Origin: Deltaproteobacteria bacterium
GTDB lineage: Bacteria > Desulfobacterota_B > Binatia > Bin18
Reading direction: 5' to 3'
DNA length: 7,031 nt
NCBI GenBank assembly: GCA_012271025.1
Contig: JAAXHF010000294.1
Span: 1-7,031, forward strand
Shown here: positions 1 through 6,232 of the stretch, piece by piece
How the letters are laid out: each line of letters opens with the position of its first letter
Position numbering within the stretch: position 1 is the stretch's first letter
Notes under the pieces: model-generated
The model's input: only the letters and a program-made list of their open reading frames with translations
What the model was told of the DNA's origin: nothing
Database searches by the model: none
Program-made: the position numbers and the translations under genes

Positions 1-822
1 GACTTTGACGGGATATCGGTCTGGAGCGGCTCATTTCGGACCCGCTCGCCCAGCACCCTGTCGCGCGGCGAGTTCGGCAAGGTCGGCACGGCGCGCATCC
101 TCGACCTGCTCGACCGCTACCGGCTGCCGGCCTCGTGGTTTATCCCCGGTCATACGGCCGAGACCTACCCGGACAGCGTCCAGCGTATTGCCGACGCCGG
201 GCACGAACTCGGCCATCACGGCTACTGCCACGAAAACCCGCGCTCGCTGTCGGCCGACCAGGAGCGCGACATTCTGGAGCGGGGCATCGCCTGCTTGCAG
301 CGGGTGACCGGCAAAGCGCCAATCGGCTATCGCTCACCCGCTGCAGATGTCAGCCCCGTCACCCACAGCCTGCTCCTGGAGTACGGCTTCGTGTACGATT
401 CCAGCATGATGGCCGACGATTTCACCCCCTATTACTGTCGGGTCGGGGACGAGATGCGCACCGACGCCCCGTATGTCTTCGGCCAGGAGATCGACGTGCT
501 CGAACTGCCGCTGGACTGGAGTCTGGACGACTGGCCGTACTTCAACCTCCACTGGCCGGCCAACCACGTTGGTTTGCGCACCCCCGACGAGGTGTACCAG
601 ATCTGGGCGGCCGACTTCGACTTTCTGTACGACCGTATCGGCCAGGGCGTCTACACCCTGACCATGCACCCCCAGGTCATCGGCCGCGGCCACCGGCTGC
701 TGATGCTGGAGCGGCTCATCGACTACTTCCAGGGCCATGACGGGGTCGCGTTCAAGACCATGGGCCAGGTAGCGACCGAGTGGAAGCAGGCCCACCCGCT
801 GCCGGGAGGTTCGGATGCCTGA
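1..822 (+). CDS. Polysaccharide deacetylase (NodB/CE4 family), 5' end missing
   Basis: The 273 visible residues read open from the first base, so the true start lies upstream of the window. Members of this family remove N-acetyl (or related) groups from polysaccharides or peptidoglycan using a divalent metal. Seen here, in order: a D-F-D-G motif at residues 1-4 (motif 1, base and metal Asp), an H-x3-H pair in GHHGYCHE (H73 and H77, metal ligands), RSP at 111-113 (motif 3), and a late TMHPQVIGRGHR stretch (H223, motif 5). The wording of these motifs (SRGEFG, PGHTAETYPD, HHGYCHE, HPxxIGRxHR) resembles the PuuE/HpPgdA-like branch of CE4 enzymes rather than classical chitin deacetylases. That subgroup is inference, and the substrate cannot be read from sequence. 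No signal peptide can be judged because the N-terminus is missing. The stop overlaps the next gene by 8 bp, suggesting translational coupling. Confidence 0.9.
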   Translation, partial: DFDGISVWSGSFRTRSPSTLSRGEFGKVGTARILDLLDRYRLPASWFIPGHTAETYPDSVQRIADAGHELGHHGYCHENPRSLSADQERDILERGIACLQRVTGKAPIGYRSPAADVSPVTHSLLLEYGFVYDSSMMADDFTPYYCRVGDEMRTDAPYVFGQEIDVLELPLDWSLDDWPYFNLHWPANHVGLRTPDEVYQIWAADFDFLYDRIGQGVYTLTMHPQVIGRGHRLLMLERLIDYFQGHDGVAFKTMGQVATEWKQAHPLPGGSDA

Positions 823-1420
823 GGCCATTGCCGTCCAGCCCCCGACGACGCTGCGTCTCAACCTCCGACCCGTCATGGAACTGACGGATGAGCGGTTGTA
901 TCTGCTGTGTCAAGCGAATCGGGAACTCCGCTTCGAGCGGACCGCGCAAGGGGAATTGCTGCTTATGGCGCCGACTGCGGGGGAAACCGGGCAACGCAAT
1001 GCCACACTCACCCAACACCTGGCCAACTGGGCCGATATTGACGGCAGCGGTCTGGTCTTTGACTCTTCGACCGGTTTTGTGTTGCCAAACGGCGCGATGC
1101 GTTCGCCGGATGCCGCCTGGCTCAGGCACTCGCGGTGGGAGAGCTTAAGGCTAGACCAAAAACAGACCTTCCTTCCCCTGTGCCCCGACTTTGTGATTGA
1201 GCTTCGTTCCGGAACGGACAGCCTCCAAGCGTTGCAAGACAAGCTCCAGGAATATCTGCAAAACGGTGCGCTGCTGGGCTGGCTCATCGATCCGCCATAC
1301 CGACGGGTGTACGTCTCCCGTCCCGGTATGCCGGTCAAGTGCCTGGAGAAGGTCAACGCTATCAGCGGAGACCCTGAACTGCCGGGCTTTGTGCTCGACC
1401 TCAGTCAGGTGTGGGACTGA
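815..1420 (+). CDS. Uma2 family endonuclease-like protein (DUF820)
   Basis: A 201-residue protein of usual Uma2/DUF820 length. The family has a PD-(D/E)xK restriction-endonuclease fold, but its cellular role is poorly known. Visible signatures: an N-terminal acidic region (MELTDERLYLL), MAPTAGETG at 51-59, RSPDAAW with D99, the core CPDFVIELRSGTDSL with D125 and E129, and the helix QDKLQEYLQNGALLGWLIDP with K143 and D159. The likely catalytic set is D99, E129 and a nearby Lys; this assignment comes from family knowledge and is not proven. The ATG is preceded by GGGAGG at 804-809, a good ribosome-binding site inside the end of the deacetylase gene. G+C over 901-1260 is about 59% by hand count, lower than the neighbouring genes, fitting a family often found in many mobile paralogues. 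No toxin or antitoxin partner is visible. Confidence 0.88.
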   Translation: MPEAIAVQPPTTLRLNLRPVMELTDERLYLLCQANRELRFERTAQGELLLMAPTAGETGQRNATLTQHLANWADIDGSGLVFDSSTGFVLPNGAMRSPDAAWLRHSRWESLRLDQKQTFLPLCPDFVIELRSGTDSLQALQDKLQEYLQNGALLGWLIDPPYRRVYVSRPGMPVKCLEKVNAISGDPELPGFVLDLSQVWD

Positions 1421-1441
1421 GTAAAACAAGGGGCAACAGTT

Positions 1442-2653
1442 ATGACGGATACGCCGGCCGCTGCCCTGTCCGACCTCCGGGTGCTCGACCTGACCGACCT
1501 CACGGGCGCCATGTGCGCCAAGCTGATGGGCGATATGGGCGCCGACGTGATGAAAATCGAGCCGCCCGGCGGCGACCCGACGCGCAAGATCGGGCCGTTT
1601 CTCGACGCGCGCCCGGGCCGCGAGCGCAGCCTGCTGTACTGGTTCTACAACACCAGCAAACGCGGCCTGACCCTCGACCTCCACACGCCGGCCGGCCAGG
1701 CCCTGTTCAAGCGGCTGGTCGCCAAGGTTGACGTGGTGGTCGAGTCTTTTCCTCCCGGCAGCCTGGACAGCCTCGGGCTGGGCTATGACACCCTGGCCGG
1801 CCTCAACCCGCGCCTGGTGCTGACCTCAATCACTCCCTTTGGAAGCAGCGGACCGTACACCGACTACGCCAGCTCGGACACGGTCGCCCAGGCCCTGGGC
1901 GGCATGGTGTACGTCAACGGCTTTCCCGATGAACCCCCGCTGCGGGGACTGGGCCTGCAAGCCTACCACAGCGCCGCGTTTTTTGCCGCTATCGGAACCA
2001 TGTCGGCGCTGTGGGCGCGCGACGCGACAGGCCGGGGCCAGTGGGTCGATATCAGCCTGCACGAGGCCGTGGCCGCTGCGGTCGAGCACGTGTCGCCGTT
2101 TTACCACCAGGGGCTGGGCGTTGAGACGCGTCGCGGCAGTCTGCACTGGAGCCGCTATTTTCGGGTCGCGCGGTGCAAGGACGGCTATGTCATGCACTGC
2201 ACCCTGGGCGACTGGACCTCGCTGGTCGAATGGGTCAGGGGCGACGGCCAGGGGCCGGGCTTGGACGCGCCCGAGTGGGAGGATTTGGAGTACCGCCGGG
2301 ATCACGCCGAGCAGCTGTTCGACCTGCTCGACGACTGGGCCAAGGACTATCGCGTGGCCGAGCTGATGGAGGGCGCCCAGCTGCGGCGTATTCCATACGC
2401 CATGGTGCGGCCGCCCGAAGCCCTGCTCGACGACCCGCAGCTGGCCGCCCGCAGCTTCTTTGCCGAGTGTGAGCACCCCGAACTCGGCCGCACGCTGCGC
2501 TATCCCGGCGGCCCGTTCTTTTTCACCAAGACACCGTGGCGGATCTCGCGCCGACCGCCGCTGCTGGGCGAACACACCGCCGAAATCCTGGGCGGAGAAC
2601 TGGGACTCAGCGCCGCACAGCTGGCCGGGCTTGTGCAAGACGGCGTGATTTGA
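1442..2653 (+). CDS. Class III CoA-transferase (CaiB/BaiF family), catalytic Asp apparently replaced
   Basis: A 403-residue protein of normal family length. Family enzymes move CoA between carboxylic acids through a covalent Asp-acyl intermediate; relatives include formyl-CoA transferase, CaiB and alpha-methylacyl-CoA racemase. Visible hallmarks: [11 protein letters not shown] at 12-22, [19 protein letters not shown] at 30-48, [11 protein letters not shown] at 70-80, [20 protein letters not shown] at 96-115, [18 protein letters not shown] at 122-139, [14 protein letters not shown] at 196-209, and a C-terminal [12 protein letters not shown]. At the usual nucleophile position (after PPLRG, before AA-G-AL), the sequence reads [14 protein letters not shown]. 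Tyr175 lies where Asp169 of formyl-CoA transferase is expected. The protein may therefore be a non-canonical subfamily, a racemase or lyase-type member, or a subunit needing a partner; the substrate is unknown. Start: ATG with AAGGGG at 1428-1433. It begins 21 bp after the Uma2 gene and ends 40 bp before purE. Confidence 0.9.
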   Translation: MTDTPAAALSDLRVLDLTDLTGAMCAKLMGDMGADVMKIEPPGGDPTRKIGPFLDARPGRERSLLYWFYNTSKRGLTLDLHTPAGQALFKRLVAKVDVVVESFPPGSLDSLGLGYDTLAGLNPRLVLTSITPFGSSGPYTDYASSDTVAQALGGMVYVNGFPDEPPLRGLGLQAYHSAAFFAAIGTMSALWARDATGRGQWVDISLHEAVAAAVEHVSPFYHQGLGVETRRGSLHWSRYFRVARCKDGYVMHCTLGDWTSLVEWVRGDGQGPGLDAPEWEDLEYRRDHAEQLFDLLDDWAKDYRVAELMEGAQLRRIPYAMVRPPEALLDDPQLAARSFFAECEHPELGRTLRYPGGPFFFTKTPWRISRRPPLLGEHTAEILGGELGLSAAQLAGLVQDGVI

Positions 2654-2693
2654 GACAACAGGACGGTTCACAGCTCAGCGTAAGGGAGACAAC

Positions 2694-3176
2694 ATGGCAC
2701 GGGTGGCAATCATCATGGGCAGCAAGAGCGACTGGGACAGTATGCGCCAGGCCAGCGACATCCTCACCGAACTCGAGGTGGCGCACGAAAACCGCGTCCT
2801 GTCGGCCCACCGTACCCCGGACGCCCTGGCCGCCTACATCAGCGACGCCGAGGCCCGGGGCGTGCGCGTTTTTATTGCCGGGGCGGGCGGGGCAGCCCAT
2901 CTGGCCGGGGTGATCGCCTCCCAGACCCTGCTGCCGGTTCTGGGCGTGCCCATGCAGTCGAAAGCCCTGAACGGTCTGGACTCGCTGCTGTCCATCGTCC
3001 AGATGCCCAAGGGCATCCCGGTCGCCAGCCTGGCCATCGGCGACGCCGGAGCGGGTAACGCGGGGCTGCTGGCAGCCCAGATTCTGTCGCTGTCGGACCC
3101 GGACCTGGCCGAGCGCCTCAAGGCCCACCGCGCCCGGCAGGCGGCCAGGGTGCTGGAGCAGACGCTGTCGGAATGA
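2694..3176 (+). CDS. purE: N5-carboxyaminoimidazole ribonucleotide mutase, class I PurE
   Basis: PurE acts in the cytosol in de novo purine synthesis, converting N5-CAIR to CAIR. The 160-residue length is typical of the single-domain bacterial enzyme, usually an octamer. Motifs seen: [12 protein letters not shown] at 6-17 (phosphate binding), LSAHRTP at 36-42 with the catalytic His39, [15 protein letters not shown] at 62-76, [28 protein letters not shown] at 94-111, and [11 protein letters not shown] at 121-131. The pattern matches class I enzymes that depend on PurK for N5-CAIR. No purK is in the window, so it should lie elsewhere. The ATG follows AAGGGAG at 2682-2688. The TGA stop falls at the start of a short tandem repeat that fills the beginning of the spacer to purC. 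Confidence 0.97.
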   Translation: MARVAIIMGSKSDWDSMRQASDILTELEVAHENRVLSAHRTPDALAAYISDAEARGVRVFIAGAGGAAHLAGVIASQTLLPVLGVPMQSKALNGLDSLLSIVQMPKGIPVASLAIGDAGAGNAGLLAAQILSLSDPDLAERLKAHRARQAARVLEQTLSE

Positions 3177-3202
3177 TGAACGATGAATGATGAACGATGA
3201 AC
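3173..3202 (+). repeat. Short tandem repeat (7/14-bp period) at the purE 3' end
   Basis: The motif ATGATGA alternates with ACGATGA through four 7-bp units (about two 14-bp units). The last purE codon and its TGA stop lie in the first unit. Part of the array, GATGAATGATGAA (3182-3194), recurs exactly at 3264-3276 on the other side of the palindromic element, so the same sequence brackets it. Read directly from sequence; origin unknown. Confidence 0.8.
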
Positions 3203-3225
3203 GGCAGAAGAAGCGCCGCACCCTT

Positions 3226-3264
3226 TTCACTCCCTCTCCCTCTGGGAGAGGGCCGGGGTGAGGG
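3226..3264. repeat. Dispersed palindromic intergenic repeat (HPGPLPEGEG type)
   Basis: A perfect 9-bp inverted repeat, CCCTCTCCC (3232-3240) and GGGAGAGGG (3244-3252), encloses a TCT loop. An outer arm, TCACTCC against GGGGTGA, pairs with one G-T wobble across a short CC bulge. On the reverse strand the element reads PHPGPLPEGEG, a peptide I recognise from spurious translations of an abundant bacterial intergenic repeat. There is no T-run after the hairpin on either strand, so it does not look like an intrinsic terminator, although it could shape or stabilise the purE-purC transcript. Confidence 0.75.
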
Positions 3265-3302
3265 ATGAATGATGAAGAGAGGACGAGAGTGAGAAGAGGA
3301 CC

Positions 3303-4187
3303 ATGAGTGAGCTTGTCTTGAAGACGACTATTGACGGCCTGCCGGCCCCCCGCCGGGGGAAAGTGCGGGATATCTATGAGACCGACGACTATCTGTTGAT
3401 CGTCGCCACCGACCGGGTGTCGGCCTTTGACGTGGTTCTGCCCGACGGGATTCCGGGCAAGGGCCAAGTTCTGACCCAGGTCTCGGGCTTCTGGTTCGGG
3501 CAGCTGGCCGACCTCGTTCCCCACCACCTGATCTCGCTTGAGGTGGCCGACTTTCCGGCTGCCTGCCAGCCCTACCGTGAGCAGCTGGCGGGCCGCACCA
3601 TGCTGGTCGAAAAGGCCGAGCCGTTGCCCGTCGAGTGTATCGTCCGCGGCTATCTGGCCGGCTCGGGCTGGAAGGAGTACGGCCAGACCCAGAGCGTGTG
3701 CAATATCCGGCTGCCAGCCGGGCTGCGCGAGAGCGAGGAGCTGCCCGAGCCCATCTTTACCCCCTCGACCAAGGCGCCCGAGGGCGAGCACGACGAGAAC
3801 ATTGCCTTTGACGCGGTCGAGCGTCTGATCGGAACATCGCTGGCCGAACAGGTCCGGGACATCAGCCTGGCCCTGTATCGCCGGGCCCTGGCCCTGGCCA
3901 AGACCAAAGGCTTTCTGCTGGCCGATACCAAGTTCGAGTTCGGCCTCAAAGACGACCAGCTGCTGCTCATTGACGAGGTCTTTACCCCGGATTCGTCCCG
4001 CTTCTGGCGGGCCGATATCTACCAGCCCGGGACCTCCCAGGACAGCTACGACAAACAGATCATTCGGGACTATCTGCTGTCCATCAACTGGGACAAAAAA
4101 CCGCCCGCGCCCCACCTGCCAGCCGAAATCATCGAGCGGGCCGCCGCCCGCTATCAGGAAATCAGCGCCCGCCTGATGGACGCCTAA
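3303..4187 (+). CDS. purC: Phosphoribosylaminoimidazole-succinocarboxamide synthase (SAICAR synthase)
   Basis: PurC ligates CAIR with aspartate using ATP, giving SAICAR, the step directly after PurE in purine synthesis. At 294 residues it belongs to the longer SAICAR synthase form, rather than the ~237-residue E. coli type. Motifs seen: RRGKVRDIYE at 17-26 (nucleotide-binding loop), IVATDRVSAFDVVL at 33-46, VECIVRGYLAGSGWKEY at 110-126, IFTPSTKAPEGEHDENI at 151-167, FLLADTKFEFG at 204-214, and LIDEVFTPDSSRFW at 222-235, together covering the ATP, CAIR and aspartate sites. The ATG at 3303 is preceded by a purine-rich stretch with AGAGGA at 3295-3300, a close but usable ribosome-binding site. 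The 126-bp gap from purE is filled mainly by repeats, so the two genes probably remain one transcript. Confidence 0.97.
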   Translation: MSELVLKTTIDGLPAPRRGKVRDIYETDDYLLIVATDRVSAFDVVLPDGIPGKGQVLTQVSGFWFGQLADLVPHHLISLEVADFPAACQPYREQLAGRTMLVEKAEPLPVECIVRGYLAGSGWKEYGQTQSVCNIRLPAGLRESEELPEPIFTPSTKAPEGEHDENIAFDAVERLIGTSLAEQVRDISLALYRRALALAKTKGFLLADTKFEFGLKDDQLLLIDEVFTPDSSRFWRADIYQPGTSQDSYDKQIIRDYLLSINWDKKPPAPHLPAEIIERAAARYQEISARLMDA

Positions 4188-4202
4188 CAAACGGAGCCCG
4201 GC

Positions 4203-5177
4203 ATGCAGGTCAGTGTGTGGATGTGGATCGCGTTTACCGCTGCGGTGGTGGGGTTGCTGTTGCTCGACCTGACCGTGTTTCACCGCGACGCCCGGGTGAC
4301 CTCGAAAAGAGAGGCTGCGGTGTGGAGCGCCTTCTGGGTCTGCCTGGCCCTGCTCTTCAACCTCGGTATCTACTTCCTGTACGGCAAGGAGCGGGCGCTC
4401 GAGTTTCTGGCCGGCTATCTGATCGAAAAATCCCTGAGCGTCGACAACATCTTTGTTTTCCTGCTGCTGTTCTCATATTTTTCAGTCCCGGCCATCTACC
4501 GCCACCGGGTGCTGTTCTGGGGCATTCTGGGTGCCCTGGTCATGCGCGGCGTCTTCATCGTGGTCGGCGCCGCCCTGCTGCACCACTTCCACTGGGTCAT
4601 GTACATCTTCGGCGCCTTCCTGGTCTTTACCGGCATCCGCATGCTGGCCAAGCACGAGGAGAACACCGACCCCAGCCACAACCCGGCCATCCGGCTGCTG
4701 CGGCGCTTCATGCCGATCACCAAAGGCTATGAGGGCCAGCATTTTCTGGTCCGACGCGGCGGCCAGCTGTTTGCCACCCCCCTGCTGGTCGTGCTGGTCG
4801 CGGTCGAGACCACCGACCTGGTCTTTGCCGTTGACTCGATCCCGGCCATTTTCGCCGTGACCGACGATCCCTTCATTGTCTACACTTCAAACGTCTTTGC
4901 CATACTGGGCCTGCGCGCCCTGTTCTTCCTGATTGCCGGCGTCCTGGAGCTGTTCGCCTACCTGCGCTACGGCCTGGGCTTCGTGCTGAGCTTTGTGGGG
5001 GTCAAGATGCTACTGGCCGACATCTATAAAATTCCCATCGGCCTGTCGCTGGGCGTCATCGCCGGCATTCTGACCATTTCGGTCGTGGCCTCCCTGCTGT
5101 TCCCGCCCAAACAGCCGCAGGAGGCCGAACCGGCGACCGGCGGCGAGGAACAGCTACCGGCCTCGGGCATGAAATAG
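4203..5177 (+). CDS. TerC/Alx family integral membrane protein, probable metal-ion (Mn2+) exporter
   Basis: A 324-residue polytopic membrane protein, close in length to E. coli Alx (321 residues) and matching the Alx-type branch of the TerC family. Alx and relatives are linked to manganese efflux and to supplying metal to exported enzymes; assigning that role here is inference. About eight or nine hydrophobic segments are visible (roughly 5-22, 40-60, 80-96, 103-125, 131-147, 191-220, 232-252, 257-272, 279-299). Conserved polar residues sit in membranes: D22 in LLDLTVF, EKSLSVDN at 75-82 with D81, and VETTDLVFAVDSIPA at 201-215 with E202, D205 and D211. A charged, Pro-rich tail follows residue 300. 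The ATG is preceded by ACGGAG (4191-4196) and starts 15 bp after purC, leaving no room for the manganese riboswitch often found before such genes. Confidence 0.92.
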   Translation: MQVSVWMWIAFTAAVVGLLLLDLTVFHRDARVTSKREAAVWSAFWVCLALLFNLGIYFLYGKERALEFLAGYLIEKSLSVDNIFVFLLLFSYFSVPAIYRHRVLFWGILGALVMRGVFIVVGAALLHHFHWVMYIFGAFLVFTGIRMLAKHEENTDPSHNPAIRLLRRFMPITKGYEGQHFLVRRGGQLFATPLLVVLVAVETTDLVFAVDSIPAIFAVTDDPFIVYTSNVFAILGLRALFFLIAGVLELFAYLRYGLGFVLSFVGVKMLLADIYKIPIGLSLGVIAGILTISVVASLLFPPKQPQEAEPATGGEEQLPASGMK

Positions 5178-5200
5178 CCCCAGCCGGAATAGCCCCAGCC
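5173..5200 (+). repeat. 13-bp direct repeat over the terC-family stop codon
   Basis: AATAGCCCCAGCC occurs at 5173-5185 and again at 5188-5200, a 15-bp period. The first copy contains the TAG stop of the preceding gene. It probably arose by local slippage duplication; no function is evident. Confidence 0.7.
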
Positions 5201-5237
5201 ACGCATGTCGCCCGCCGCCTCACGCCGACCGACAGAA

Positions 5238-5248
5238 AGAGAGGAAGG
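5238..5248 (+). promoter_or_regulatory. Strong ribosome-binding site selecting the GTG start at 5251
   Basis: AGAGAGGAAGG lies just upstream of GTG 5251. The in-frame ATG at 5296 (codon 16) has only a pyrimidine-rich sequence in front of it, so initiation at GTG, which includes the hydrophobic N-terminus, is favoured. Confidence 0.65.
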
Positions 5249-5250
5249 CC

Positions 5251-5934
5251 GTGCCGCGCGCCATCCGCTGCCTGACCACCGTCCTGCTTCTGCTCATGTG
5301 TGAAGCGCCGTCCGCCGAGCCTCTGCCCGTGTACTACATCTATCTGGCCGGCCCCGAGGTCTTTCTGCCCGACCCGGTCAAGGCCGGCGCCGACAAGACG
5401 GCCCTGATTGCGCGCCTCAACGACGAGCACGACTGGCCCTTCCGCCTCGTCGGCCTGTATCCGCTGGATCCCGACATTCCCGACTTCAAGCCCGACCGCG
5501 ACACCGGCCTGCGCATCTACCGGGCCAATATCGCGCTGATGGACAAGGCGCATGTCATTGCGGCCAACATGGTCCGCTTTCGCGGCCCGAGCATGGATGT
5601 CGGCACGGCGTTTGAGATGGGCTATATGCGCGGGGCGGGCAAGCCGGTGTACGCCTACTACGACGCCGAGCCGTTTTACGGTGCGAGCGAATTACCGGGC
5701 GTGTATGCGGACAGAGTCGCCACCCACTACCCACTCGACCCGACCAACCCCCAGCGGGACATTCACGGCCAGTCGGTCGAGGACTTTGGCATGGCCGACA
5801 ATCTGATGATGATGGGAGCGCTCGACGACGCCGGGGCGGACATCCAGCCCTCCTTTCGCGCCACCATTGTGCGGATTGCCGCCGACCTCCAGGCCCGGCT
5901 GTCGTCAACCGGCGGAGGCGCGTCTAGTCCGTAG
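5251..5934 (+). CDS. Nucleoside 2-deoxyribosyltransferase-like protein with a signal peptide
   Basis: A 227-residue protein. Enzymes of this fold (PF05014) exchange or hydrolyse the base of 2'-deoxynucleosides through a Glu-bound sugar intermediate. Visible core: YYIYLAGPEVFLPD at 28-41 (opening strand and loop), IALMDKAHVIAANMVRFRG at 94-112, and SMDVGTAFEMGYMRGAGKPVYAY at 114-136, where D116 and E122 fit the sugar-binding Asp and nucleophilic Glu. Near the end MADNLMMMG at 181-189 resembles the family's C-terminal Asn-Leu-Met motif. The first 22 residues (Arg-containing start, LTTVLLLLM core, PSA before Glu) look like a Sec signal peptide with cleavage after Ala22. Cys17 is preceded by Met, so a lipoprotein box is unlikely. 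Export would be unusual for this family. The start is set by a strong ribosome-binding site before GTG. It lies 73 bp after the TerC-family gene. Confidence 0.85.
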   Translation: MPRAIRCLTTVLLLLMCEAPSAEPLPVYYIYLAGPEVFLPDPVKAGADKTALIARLNDEHDWPFRLVGLYPLDPDIPDFKPDRDTGLRIYRANIALMDKAHVIAANMVRFRGPSMDVGTAFEMGYMRGAGKPVYAYYDAEPFYGASELPGVYADRVATHYPLDPTNPQRDIHGQSVEDFGMADNLMMMGALDDAGADIQPSFRATIVRIAADLQARLSSTGGGASSP

Positions 5935-5950
5935 CGAGAGGCGCATCGCC

Positions 5951-6232
5951 GTGGACAAGACCGACCTCGGCGAGAGCGACACGCGCGCCAAGTTCATCAC
6001 CCCGGCCCTCCTTCGAGCCGGGTGGGATGAGGCCACCCAGATTCGCCGCGAGGTCAGCTTTACCGAGGGCCGCATCATCGTGCGCGGCAGGCCGGTCAGC
6101 TGGGGCAAAGGCAAGCGGGCCGACTACATCCTGTCCTATAAGCCCAACATCCCCATCGCCCTGATTGAGGCCTATGATTGCTCACTGCTCTTCTGTCAGA
6201 GCCATTGCTGCCCCTCTCGAATGAAATGCTAG
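5951..6232 (+). pseudogene. hsdR: Truncated type I restriction subunit HsdR (N-terminal fragment)
   Basis: The frame from GTG 5951 gives 93 residues; the first ~74 match the N-terminal nuclease region of HsdR-type subunits: GESDTRAKFITPALLRAGWD, TQIRREVSFTEGRIIVRGR and KGKRADYILSYKPNIPIALIEA. Full-length HsdR proteins are roughly 800-1,100 residues and carry a helicase motor; none of that is present. The nuclease core needs an Asp (D58 in RADYIL) and E-x-K (normally IEAKD). Here the sequence reads IEAYD and then a Cys- and Ser-rich tail unlike HsdR, so the join lies near 6172-6178 and the catalytic Lys is lost. The TAG stop at 6230 coincides with the left end of the MITE-like repeat. No hsdM or hsdS is visible. 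The start is 16 bp after the preceding gene, with a weak GAGAGG (5936-5941) upstream. Certainly non-functional as a restriction subunit; a short product could still be made. Confidence 0.85.

Noticed and set aside
334..876. Minus-strand 180-codon frame over the deacetylase
   Set aside because: Shadow of the deacetylase coding frame; no recognisable domain and no start signal.
1826..2671. Minus-strand 281-codon frame over the CoA-transferase
   Set aside because: Shadow frame caused by high third-position G+C; the + strand gene has complete family motifs.
3226..3264. Intrinsic terminator between purE and purC
   Set aside because: The hairpin is strong but no T-run follows it on either strand, and a stop between two consecutive pathway genes would make little sense.
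3173..3276. CRISPR array
   Set aside because: The repeats are 7-14 bp and contiguous, with no regular spacers and no cas genes.
2607..4283. A 558-codon open frame on the minus strand across purE, the spacer and purC
   Set aside because: It is the complement of two clear conserved genes in high-GC DNA, with no family resemblance of its own; the HPGPLPEGEG section is the translated intergenic repeat.
5287..5301. Lipoprotein signal with Cys17
   Set aside because: The residue before Cys is Met rather than Gly, Ala or Ser, so a Sec signal peptide cleaved after Ala22 fits better.
5251..6232. Two-gene defence system of the deoxyribosyltransferase with the HsdR fragment, or a retron-type effector
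   Set aside because: NDT-like domains do occur in some retron effectors, but there is no reverse transcriptase or structured RNA here, the protein appears exported, and the HsdR piece is plainly truncated.
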